DNA of 22,820 nt, taken from the IMG/VR virus record IMGVR_UViG_3300025401_000104, positions 1 to 22,820 of that record, one strand, 5' to 3'. Shown here piece after piece: positions 13,778-22,000 of the stretch. Under the pieces are notes generated by a model. It worked only from the letters and a program-made list of their open reading frames with translations, did no database searches and was not told the origin of the DNA. This DNA is from a virus. The translations under genes and the position numbers were made by a program. Positions within the stretch are counted from its first letter, which is position 1, and each line of letters begins with the position of its first letter.

Positions 13778-14012
13778 GCCTGTCGACTGCTATTATCTAG
13801 CAGAGCAGTGGGATGGTATATCATGGGTTCGATATGAAACGTGTCAGTTTGCTAAAAGAGATGATGGTGTAGATGGTGTTTATATTGGTGCTCGCTTACA
13901 ATTCAGACCTATAGAATCTATGTCTCAAGGTAAATGCCTTGATATGGAAACAAAAACTCACGCAAAATATAAAATTGGTGATAAAGAGTGGATTTGTGTA
14001 AAAACTCCTTGA
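13776..14012 (+). CDS. Hypothetical protein behind a start-site hairpin
   Basis: A 78-residue soluble protein, probably beta-rich (AEQWDGISWVRYETC, then GVYIGARLQF), with four Cys residues. I recognise no family. Its start region folds into the 13757-13777 hairpin, so translation is probably controlled. It follows gene 41 by 19 bases and may be read through from the replication operon. Its end overlaps the -35 box of the next promoter. Confidence 0.7.
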   Translation: MPVDCYYLAEQWDGISWVRYETCQFAKRDDGVDGVYIGARLQFRPIESMSQGKCLDMETKTHAKYKIGDKEWICVKTP

Positions 14013-14037
14013 CATTTTACACAAGTTAGGTTATAAT
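14009..14037 (+). promoter_or_regulatory. Consensus early (sigma70-type) promoter
   Basis: TTGACA (14009-14014), a 17-base spacer and TATAAT (14032-14037): a perfect match to the bacterial consensus, followed by GATAATATGAT, the phage-specific downstream element seen at 3178 and 7404. Confidence 0.92.
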
Positions 14038-14063
14038 GATAATATGATAATTTGGAGATTGTA

Positions 14064-14258
14064 ATGATTAGGTTTTTAATTAATCTTGTAATGTTAATTG
14101 TTTTTCTTTCGTTTATGAGATGGTTAACAAATAATAATATCGAAGAAATGACACTGTACATTGGTGTAGTAGCTCTGTTCGAGCTTAATATGCTAAGGGA
14201 TGCCGTAAGCGATCTTAAAAAAAATACTAAGAAACCTGACTGGAATGATTATGTATAA
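14064..14258 (+). CDS. Small membrane protein, possible holin-like
   Basis: A 64-residue protein with a strong hydrophobic helix at residues 3-20, a short polar turn, a second weaker helix at about 29-45, and a charged Lys/Asp-rich tail. GGAG precedes ATG 14064. It is the only gene after a consensus early promoter. Small two-helix proteins can be holins or superinfection-exclusion proteins; early expression favours the second. Function not determined. Confidence 0.65.
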   Translation: MIRFLINLVMLIVFLSFMRWLTNNNIEEMTLYIGVVALFELNMLRDAVSDLKKNTKKPDWNDYV

Positions 14259-14261
14259 ATA
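14254..14261 (+). promoter_or_regulatory. T4-type late promoter
   Basis: An exact TATAAATA overlaps the stop codon of the preceding small gene and lies 30 bases before the next start. It heads a run of five small, closely packed genes up to the terminator at 15845. Confidence 0.78.
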
Positions 14262-14291
14262 AGTGCAGGATCTAACAAGGAAACTGCGATT

Positions 14292-14666
14292 ATGCCAACA
14301 AATAGATACGACCTTAATTTCCAACAAGGCGAAACATTTCAATTAGCACTTAACATTCAAAATGCAAACTCAATGAATATTGATTTGAGTTCGTATGTTG
14401 CTGCTATGCAGATTAGACAATCTTATACAAATAATACAATTATTGAACAATTGTCGACTGCTAATGGTGAAATTCAGGTTGCTAATTCTGGCTGGTATAA
14501 TTTGGTTCTTTCTGCACAGAGAACAGGTAACGTAAGTACAAGTGGTGCTGTTGGTTATCCTCCAAAAGTTATCTATGTTTACGATTTATCTTTAACAGAC
14601 CAAACTGGTATTACTACGAAGATTATGTTCGGTCAGGTTAATTTCTATTCTCAGGTTACTAGATAA
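14292..14666 (+). CDS. Probable virion structural protein (tail/fibre-associated)
   Basis: A 124-residue beta-rich protein. The opening YDLNFQQGETFQLALNIQ, then IDLSSYVAAMQIRQSY and a strand-rich C-terminus (VIYVYDLSLTDQTG), match a pattern I know from small beta-sandwich structural proteins of phages (RQGDTF...DLTGYTARMQIR). An AAGGAA site precedes ATG 14292, and a late promoter directly upstream supports a virion role. The exact location in the particle is unknown. Confidence 0.6.
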   Translation: MPTNRYDLNFQQGETFQLALNIQNANSMNIDLSSYVAAMQIRQSYTNNTIIEQLSTANGEIQVANSGWYNLVLSAQRTGNVSTSGAVGYPPKVIYVYDLSLTDQTGITTKIMFGQVNFYSQVTR

Positions 14667-14881
14667 TGGATCCGTTTAGATACCAGTTTGCAAATACTCA
14701 ACAGGTACTCTTTACATATACAATTCCTACGAGAGCATCTGCTCCTATAGCAAACGTAACAACCTATACCGCACAAATGAATAAAATACAGCAGTTACAT
14801 GTATTCTTTATTAATCCTTTAGATGAAAAAGAAACTTATCTAAATCCTTATACTGGTGAAATGCAAAGTCCATATTATTGA
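14666..14881 (+). CDS. Small hypothetical late protein
   Basis: A 71-residue protein rich in Thr, Gln, Tyr and Pro with no recognised motif. Its ATG overlaps the previous stop as TAATG, so translation is coupled. The late operon context suggests a minor virion or assembly protein (inference). Confidence 0.65.
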   Translation: MDPFRYQFANTQQVLFTYTIPTRASAPIANVTTYTAQMNKIQQLHVFFINPLDEKETYLNPYTGEMQSPYY

Positions 14882-14893
14882 AAGGTAAATATT

Positions 14894-15301
14894 TTGTCTA
14901 TGCATCTTGTGGGTCCATATCTTACTACTTCTCGTTATAAATCTAAAACTAAACAATCAAAATCAAAAAAACTAGCTGAAGCGACTGCCAAACATAACAA
15001 GTGGTTGCTCGAACGTGGTTTGCATCCGAACCAACGCCAGCTTCAAAAAGCCTATCGTGGCGAGCTCAAATTTAACATTCCTGATTATACTACTGAGAGC
15101 CTGTATGAATTAGGCAATCAAGTAGGTAATGGTTATAAGCGTGGCATCATGGAGAAACTTCGTGATGAATCGCCAGAGGTCCAGAAAGCTATTCTGGATA
15201 AAGCTGCTCGTTGTGAGGTAGCTTATAATAAAGGACCAGTGATGTATCACAGTCCTGAAACTGATATGAGTATGACTGGTAGCAAAAGTAGGAGAGGTTA
15301 A
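14894..15301 (+). CDS. Basic hypothetical late protein
   Basis: A 135-residue, strongly basic protein with a Lys/Ser-rich N-terminus (SKTKQSKSKKLAEATAKH) and helical middle. TTG 14894 is used, with AAAGG eight to nine bases upstream; ATG 14900, two codons later, is the alternative. The basic N-terminus suggests nucleic-acid contact, but no family is recognised. Confidence 0.65.
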   Translation: MSMHLVGPYLTTSRYKSKTKQSKSKKLAEATAKHNKWLLERGLHPNQRQLQKAYRGELKFNIPDYTTESLYELGNQVGNGYKRGIMEKLRDESPEVQKAILDKAARCEVAYNKGPVMYHSPETDMSMTGSKSRRG

Positions 15302-15502
15302 ATGGTAGAACAAATGGAACAAGCAACAGTTAATGATTTAAGTCAAGAGCAGAAAGAACAATATCGTTTAGATCAGCTACGATATAATCGTCAGTGGGCT
15401 GTTGAAAAAGCAATGATTTGGGCTAATTCTAACAATACTGTAGAACGTATGCTTGAGATTGCTGAGATGATGAATGAGTTTATCAATAAGGATAAAAAAT
15501 AA
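15302..15502 (+). CDS. Small helical hypothetical protein
   Basis: A 66-residue, almost entirely helical protein (Gln/Glu-rich, then RYNRQWAVEKAMIWANS). The ATG directly follows the preceding stop and the stop overlaps the next ATG as TAATG. No family recognised. Confidence 0.65.
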   Translation: MVEQMEQATVNDLSQEQKEQYRLDQLRYNRQWAVEKAMIWANSNNTVERMLEIAEMMNEFINKDKK

Positions 15503-15708
15503 TGGATTATAAGGTTGTAAAGAAAGATAATACTTACACTGTGTTGGAAACTAAAACTGAACATAATGTTGGGACATATCTTTCAGAAACTGAAGCACGT
15601 GTTATTGCTCGTATGTATAATCTTGGAGGTGGGTTCGCAGGTTGGACACCAAAATTTATTTTAAATAAAGTTGATGTTGAACGATATATTACTGTTGGAC
15701 TTGACTAA
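15502..15708 (+). CDS. Small hypothetical protein
   Basis: A 68-residue alpha/beta protein with a KVVKKDNTYTVLETKT strand pair, then a LSETEARVIARMYNLGGGF helix that resembles many small phage proteins of unknown function. It is the last gene before the structured region and terminator at 15718-15871. Confidence 0.65.
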   Translation: MDYKVVKKDNTYTVLETKTEHNVGTYLSETEARVIARMYNLGGGFAGWTPKFILNKVDVERYITVGLD

Positions 15709-15717
15709 ATAAAAGTA

Positions 15718-15844
15718 ATGAAATTGGTTTGCACCTTTAGAGGTGTTCGTGGCAAGGGAGTCGAAAGTACAGTATCGATACCAAGGAAAAGTCTGGGAAT
15801 AAACAGTGGGGTTCTGTCCGGACAGCCAGTTTCTATTGCTTCAA
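15718..15844 (+). ncRNA. Candidate structured RNA upstream of a terminator
   Basis: About 130 bases between the small gene cluster and the terminator are G-rich compared with the surroundings. Stems seen are CACCT/AGGTG (15732-15745), the palindrome GTATCGATAC (15772-15781), and CTGTCCGGACAG (15814-15825). The last competes with GTCTGG (15791-15796) pairing to CCGGAC (15818-15823), so two folds exclude each other. An ATG at 15718 is in frame with the next gene, but the peptide it would add looks unlike the rest. No known RNA family is recognised. Confidence 0.4.
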
Positions 15845-15871
15845 GGGGGGATCTTAGGGTCTCCCCTTTTT
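15845..15871 (+). terminator. Rho-independent terminator
   Basis: GGGGGGATC (15845-15853) pairs with GGTCTCCCC (15858-15866) over a TTAG loop, with five T residues following. It separates the 14254 late unit from the 15877 late promoter. Confidence 0.85.
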
Positions 15872-15876
15872 CATTA

Positions 15877-15884
15877 TATAAATA
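15877..15884 (+). promoter_or_regulatory. T4-type late promoter for the enzyme/tail-fibre operon
   Basis: An exact TATAAATA (in TATATAAATATAAT) starts six bases after the terminator T run and 31 bases before ATG 15916. Confidence 0.8.
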
Positions 15885-15915
15885 TAATAAAATAATTATA
15901 TTGGAGCATTTTCAT

Positions 15916-17196
15916 ATGGGAAATTTCATTAAATATCTATTAGAAGAAAAAGCAAGCAAAGAAGATTTTGGTGATTTAGGAAATGACCCAAAAGGTAAAA
16001 TGCATGAATTGTTAGTAGGTATGCACCTTAATGGTGGCAAACATATGGAAACATTTAGAGACGAAAATAAGAAAACACCAAAACAAGTTCACGACGAAAT
16101 TGCAGAAAAACTTGGTGGCGTAAATTCTCCTCAATATAAAAACTTTAGCGAAAGAGCCAGAAAAGCTGCTGAAGATATTAAAAAACAATTAGGTTTAAAA
16201 GATGAAGATATTGCTCATGTTAGATGGACTTCTAAACATGGCGATTTAGAATCCGCCACAGGTATACCAGCTACACAAACACAAGATGGTTCCGATGTGC
16301 TCATCACAGACCGCAATGGCAGACATCATGGCGTAAGTTTAAAAGTTTCAAACGATAATCAACCGATTACTCTTTCTAATGGTGGTGTCGAAGATACTTA
16401 TGGCGGTAGTAAAATTCACGAAGATAATAAAAATAAAATTAAAGAACAATATCCTGAATTACAGCATATTTCTAATCCAGATCAAAGAAAAGAATGGTTA
16501 AGAAATAATCCAGAAGCAAAAACTAATATTAACGGAAGAAATGTTGCAACATTACAAAATATAGCTAGGCATATGTCTGAACAAATTAGTAATATGACAC
16601 CAAAACAAAAAGTTGAACATATAAGAAAAACTTTAAAAGCATATTCTACACCAATGCAAGCGCATGGTCACAACCATATAAGACACTTCACGGGTGGCGG
16701 TCACGATCCTGTTTTAGAAACATCTCATCCAGGTGAAGATCATGAACATTTTTTAAGTCAGCCAGATCGTATAAAAGTTAGACACGCAGGTACTTCTATA
16801 TATTTTGAACATCATGGTGAAGATGGTAGAGTTACTCCTTTTGCCATGCAAACTGCTAAATTTAGTAGCCAATCAGATCCTTTATCTTCTTTAGTTGTTG
16901 TCGGAAAAGAAGTTAAAAGAAAAAAAGATAAAGCACCATCAGTTGCTCCAATTTTACAAACTGAAAAACCACCAGCAACAAAACCTGCTGCCAAAAAGAA
17001 AAAAGTAGAAACAACACCAACATCTGCCGAACAAAAAAGAGCAAAACAATCTGCAGGTAGCACAATTGGCGGTCAATCTTTCTATTCTCCTTCTGAAATC
17101 GGTAGACACGCAGATGATGGCGGTAGATCAGTAGATGAAAATAAAAAATCATCAAAATTAGGATTGAAAAAATTACTAGAAATGATTGGAAGATAA
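15916..17196 (+). CDS. Late protein with PD-(D/E)xK-like nuclease fold and possible capsid-targeting N-terminus
   Basis: A 426-residue protein. The N-terminus MGNFIKYLLEEK resembles the cleavable capsid-targeting peptides of T4 internal proteins, with a possible gp21-type LLE site. Residues 28-145 hold the order Glu31 in a helix, WTSKHGDLESATG (104-116), GSDVLITD with Asp127, and GVSLK with Lys143. This fits a PD-(D/E)xK nuclease core in which Ser replaces the usual Glu of ExK. A long charged middle and a Lys/Pro/Ala-rich linker (about 340-380) follow. ATG 15916 is chosen for GGAG upstream and because it follows the late promoter. The nuclease call is inference. Confidence 0.6.
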   Translation: MGNFIKYLLEEKASKEDFGDLGNDPKGKMHELLVGMHLNGGKHMETFRDENKKTPKQVHDEIAEKLGGVNSPQYKNFSERARKAAEDIKKQLGLKDEDIAHVRWTSKHGDLESATGIPATQTQDGSDVLITDRNGRHHGVSLKVSNDNQPITLSNGGVEDTYGGSKIHEDNKNKIKEQYPELQHISNPDQRKEWLRNNPEAKTNINGRNVATLQNIARHMSEQISNMTPKQKVEHIRKTLKAYSTPMQAHGHNHIRHFTGGGHDPVLETSHPGEDHEHFLSQPDRIKVRHAGTSIYFEHHGEDGRVTPFAMQTAKFSSQSDPLSSLVVVGKEVKRKKDKAPSVAPILQTEKPPATKPAAKKKKVETTPTSAEQKRAKQSAGSTIGGQSFYSPSEIGRHADDGGRSVDENKKSSKLGLKKLLEMIGR

Positions 17197-17197
17197 T

Positions 17198-19072
17198 ATG
17201 TTAAGTTTTAGAGCTTTTATTATTGAAGAAGAACAAGAAGGCGAAGGTAAGAAACTAAAACATCTTACTCATCTTGAGGATAAATCTTTTCATGAAGGTC
17301 ATCAAGGTGTAGCCGAAGCCGATAAAACACTTCGTGGTGTTGAAAAACAAATTGAAGGCAAACCAACTAAAACTAAAATTTCAACAAAATGGGACGGTGC
17401 GCCTTCTATCGTTTACGGGCATCATCCAGAAACTGGTCAGTTTTTTGTTGCTTCAAAATCAGCATTCAATAAGAACCCAAAATTAAATTATACGCCTGAA
17501 GATATCGAGCGTAATCATGGTCATGCTCCTGGACTCGTTGAAAAACTAAAAGCAGCATTAGAGCATCTACCAAAAGTTGCACCAAAGAAAGGTGTATTCC
17601 AAGGCGACTTGATGTATACTAGACCTGATGTTGCAGCAGAAGGCGATAAAGTAAGTTTTCAGCCAAACACCATTAAGTATTCTACTCCTGAAAATGGCAG
17701 AGAAGGTAAAAAAATAAAAGCTGCTCAATTAGGATTAGTAACTCATACAAAATATGTTGGTAAAAAACTTGAAGATATGGCTGCAACCCCAGTTGATGGT
17801 ACAGAAGGTTTCAAACAACATCCTGACGTTCATCAAATTGATCCAGTAACAAACACTGAGAATGCGCATTATACTCCTGAGATGAAAACTGAATTTCATA
17901 ATCATTTGGAAAATGCACGCAGAGCATATTCTGATATGAGCCATGAATATCCAGATATGATTAAAGGCAATGAACCTTGGATTGAAGCGCATGTTAATGA
18001 TCAGGTAAGAAAAGGTGGCAAACCGTCAGCTGAAGGTTTCCTAAAGTATATGAGAGATAGAAGAGATAAAGAAGTTGGTAAACTTAAATCTCCTGCTGGT
18101 CAAGAAAAGAAAAGATTAGAACACGACAAAAACATTGATAATCTAGAAAAAAACAAAGGCGAACTTGAAAAACTATTCAAGTTGCATGGCCATTTACAGG
18201 GTGCTAAAAACGTATTAGTGAGAGCTCTAAATTCGTCAGGCGATTATGACCATGAAATTAATGGTGAAAAAACAGGTCCGGAAGGATATGTTGCTGATGG
18301 TACTAAACTTGTTGATAGAGAAGATTTCTCTAAGAAAAATCTATTAGGTGCTGGTGCATTTCAAAAGAAACCAATTTCAGAATCTTATGATCCTAAGCCA
18401 ATCGTTTATGCTCATGTTAGAATGAATCCTCCGACTGCTGGTCACGAAGCATTAATTAATAAAGTTAAAGAAGAAGCTGATAAACAAGGTGCTGATCATT
18501 TAATTAATGTATCCCATAGTCAGGATCCTGAAAAAAATCCATTAAGTAAAGAACAAAAACTTGCTCATCTTAGAGAGATGTTTCCTAAAACTAATTTCGG
18601 TGCTACCTCTGAAGAAGAACCAAGTTTAATTGACCATCTTAAAAAATTAAACAAAGCTGGACATAAACATCTTACATTGGTAGCTGGTAGTGATCGTGCA
18701 CCTGAAATGAAAAAATTACTTGATAGTTATAATGGAAAAGAGTATAACTTTGATAAAATTAATGTAGTTTCATCTGGCGAAAGAGATCCGGATGCTGAGG
18801 GCACAACTGGTATGTCTGCAACTAAAATGCGAGATCATGCTATAAATAATAGGTTCAATGAATTTGCTTCTGGTCTTCCATCTAAAACTAAACCAGATCA
18901 AGCAAAAAGAATATTTGATGATGTAAGAAATGGAATGGATATTCCTATTAATCCAAATACTCATCCTATTAAATTAAAACGCTATGCTGAAAGAAACGAT
19001 CCTATCGGCGAGAAAGCCAGAAAAGAACAGAAAAGACGTATGGCTGAAAAGGTTATTAGAAAGAAAAAATAA
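17198..19072 (+). CDS. Bifunctional nucleotidyltransferase: KxDG ligase-like domain plus NMNAT-like TxGH domain
   Basis: A 624-residue two-enzyme fusion. The N-terminus MLSFRAFIIEEEQEG resembles a T4 capsid-targeting peptide. Residues 59-200 carry KWDGAPS (Lys64 as candidate adenylated lysine), an FFVASKS strand and VFQGDLMY near 133-140, matching motifs I and III of the DNA/RNA ligase superfamily. Residues about 400-570 form a cytidylyltransferase-like Rossmann domain with NPPTAGH (TxGH at 413-416), LVAGSD and GMSATKMR (539-545, the ISxTKxR loop), as in NMN adenylyltransferases. ATG 17198 follows GGAAGA. The next gene starts by TAATG overlap. Substrates are unknown. Confidence 0.75.
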   Translation: MLSFRAFIIEEEQEGEGKKLKHLTHLEDKSFHEGHQGVAEADKTLRGVEKQIEGKPTKTKISTKWDGAPSIVYGHHPETGQFFVASKSAFNKNPKLNYTPEDIERNHGHAPGLVEKLKAALEHLPKVAPKKGVFQGDLMYTRPDVAAEGDKVSFQPNTIKYSTPENGREGKKIKAAQLGLVTHTKYVGKKLEDMAATPVDGTEGFKQHPDVHQIDPVTNTENAHYTPEMKTEFHNHLENARRAYSDMSHEYPDMIKGNEPWIEAHVNDQVRKGGKPSAEGFLKYMRDRRDKEVGKLKSPAGQEKKRLEHDKNIDNLEKNKGELEKLFKLHGHLQGAKNVLVRALNSSGDYDHEINGEKTGPEGYVADGTKLVDREDFSKKNLLGAGAFQKKPISESYDPKPIVYAHVRMNPPTAGHEALINKVKEEADKQGADHLINVSHSQDPEKNPLSKEQKLAHLREMFPKTNFGATSEEEPSLIDHLKKLNKAGHKHLTLVAGSDRAPEMKKLLDSYNGKEYNFDKINVVSSGERDPDAEGTTGMSATKMRDHAINNRFNEFASGLPSKTKPDQAKRIFDDVRNGMDIPINPNTHPIKLKRYAERNDPIGEKARKEQKRRMAEKVIRKKK

Positions 19073-22000
19073 TGGCAATTGATGAAGAAGCATTTTTAAA
19101 GAAATTTGCAAAAGCTCTAGGTGCAGAGGATGTACTTGATGAGATGGAACAAAAAAAAATCAAGGAGCAAAAACTTCTTGAAGGTTTAAATAATGCACTT
19201 ACGAAATTAACTGTTGGTGAGAAGCTAGTTGTTGAAGAAAAATTCAAAAAGCCAGTTCGACTTATTGCTGAAGATATCCCAGTTGGATTACCAGCTCCAG
19301 CATCAAAACCAAATGAGCCAAAACCAATTCCTCTTGGTGCACAGCCATTACCACAGCTTCCTCATAAAGATTTAATTACAAAATCAGTTGATGCTATTTC
19401 ACAGAAAGCACGTGATGAATACGTAGCTGCTGTTGATGCTGTACCAAACAGTATTCGCAAAGAACTTGATATTATTAAGAAAACAATTACTGATTTGCAT
19501 CGTTATGCATCACGTGCATCCCAAATGGGCGGCGGTGGTGAAGTAAAATTTGCTCGTTTAGATGATGTTAATTCTTCAACAATTGCTGCTGGATTGTATT
19601 TAACCTATAATCCAACAACTAAGATGTTTGAATTTCAAGAAGTTTCAGCACAATCAGTTAATCTCAGTAATATAACTCAAGATATAGTTCCCCAGTACTC
19701 TGGCGTGTGGAGTCTTGGCAACTCTACAAATCAATGGGCTAATTTATATGTTCAGGACGTCGTATTTCCCGATGGCACCACGATAGTAACATCAAATACA
19801 CTCGGTAAGTTTGTATTCACCAATAACACGATTAATCTCGTAAACTCAGTAAGTAACGATATAATCGTTAATCCACAGGCAACTGGTAATTTTACTGTCA
19901 ATGGTAATATTATTCCAACTGGCAATCAAACATATACACTTGGTAATACTACTAATCGTTTCCAATCAATTTATGTCGGTTCTAATTCTATTGTATTTTC
20001 TGATACATTGGGCGGTCCAGATCAAACTTTATCTTTGGCTAATCAAGTATTTTATATTACACAAGGTCCAGGTACAAATACTCAATATAATGCTAATGCT
20101 GGATTTAATGCTGGTGGTATTATATCTCAAAATTATTCTTTGTTTCTAGCCAACAATAGTCAAAGTTTGACTATTGGTAATCCAGGAGATTCTGGCCAAG
20201 TTATTATTTCCAGAACCGTTCAAATCGGTAACTCTGTTGCTAACTCTGCACAGTCAGCATTCCAAATATCAAATAATGGTTTAACAACCATTCGTAATAA
20301 TTTAAATATTATCAATCCTATTACACAAACTACAATATCTCCTTTTACTGTCCAAAACCAGTCAGGAACGCCACAAGGATTTACAAATCCAGGCGTAACG
20401 ATGTATGCGATTAATGCTGCTAATCTCAGTAATCGTTTTGTTATGGATACATATGGTAATAATATGTATAATGTTATTGCTGCTCGAGCTTCTAGAGGTA
20501 CAATTAATTCTCCTACTTCTTCTCAGGCAAATGACATATTGCTTCGTATAACAGGTAATGCTTTTAGAAATAACGCATTTGGTACTTCTGGTGATGCTCG
20601 TATCGATCTTGTTGCTTCAGAAAATTTTAGTGATGCAAATAATGGTTCTCAGATAAATTTTTGGACAACAAAAATTGGTACAAATAATATAGCTATATCT
20701 GCTTCGATTACATCGAATGGGTTTGTAATTGCTAATAACCAAACTGGTATAACATTTAGTGATAATACATATCAAAATACTGCATTCAATTCTACATCGG
20801 CAGTAACAAATATTACTGTCGGAACTGGTCTTACTCAGTCAAATTCTGTTGGTAATGTTGGTATTAATGCAACTGGTGTTCTTTCGGTAGCTGGTACAGC
20901 AAGACAAGTTATCGTTGCCAACACTGGCCAGAATATAACTCTCTCGACTCCTCAGAATCTCGATACAAATTCGACAGTTCAATTTGCTAACCTAACTGTT
21001 AATAACTTTACTGTTACTGGCACTTCAACGATCGCAAACAATCAATCTCTTGCAACTAAACAATTAAATCTCGCATACAATTCTACACTTGCCGCACAAA
21101 TTGATGGTGGTGGTATTACTCTTGGTAATACATCTTCTGCATATTATCGCTCGATTCTCTATAATTTGGCTAATGATTACTGGTCAACGGGCAGCGCCAA
21201 TTTTGTCACACAAAATTTATATTCAAATTATATCAATGCGAATAACCTTTCGATAGCAAATGCTGCACATTTCGGTGACGCTTACATTGGTTATGACTAT
21301 CCAAATGCAATTATTCAAGCCGATCAAAATATTGCAACTTATAGTCAAATAATAGAGCAAAATCACAGCAGTAGCGTTGATGCTTCTACGGATTTTGTTG
21401 CAGTTAATGATATTGGTAATAATGATATTCACTTTATTGATTTTGGCATAAACAGTTCTACATGGTCGAATACTGATTGGACTATCAATGGACCATCTGA
21501 TGGTTATCTTTATATTGACTCGGGTAATCTATCAATAGGAACTGCGACTGCAGGTAAAGTTTTAACATTTTTTACTGGCGGTACATTAGCATCAAAACTT
21601 CGTATGACGATTAATGATTCTGGTGTTACAGTTGTTAATAATGTAACAGCTAACAGCTTTACTGGTCCATTAACTGGCAACGTAACTGGAAACATTACTG
21701 GTACAGCAAATAACACTAACTACGTAGGTTCGGTATCTGCTGCTAATGTTGTTTCTAATGCTCAATTAGTTGCTAACTTAGCTAACTATACTAATACAGC
21801 TGGTTTATCTGCATACCAAACAACTGCTGGTTTATCAGCTAATGTATTAACACTAACTTCTAATAACACAACTTACGTAGGTGCTGTTACAGCTTCTAAC
21901 GTAGTATCCAATGCTCAGTTGATTGCTAACTTAGCTAATTATCAAACTACAGCTGGTTTATCAGCTAATGTGGCTAAACTTACAGCTAACAATACATCAT

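Noticed and set aside
15718-15915. N-terminal extension of the 426-residue protein starting at ATG 15718
   Set aside because: The extension crosses a clear terminator and the late promoter, has a composition unlike the protein, and ATG 15916 has its own GGAG site and a leader-like N-terminus.
19901-20149. Plus-strand hydrophobic 82-codon frame inside the fibre gene
   Set aside because: It lies in another frame of the long fibre gene, is a Leu/Ile-rich translation artefact, and has no ribosome binding site.
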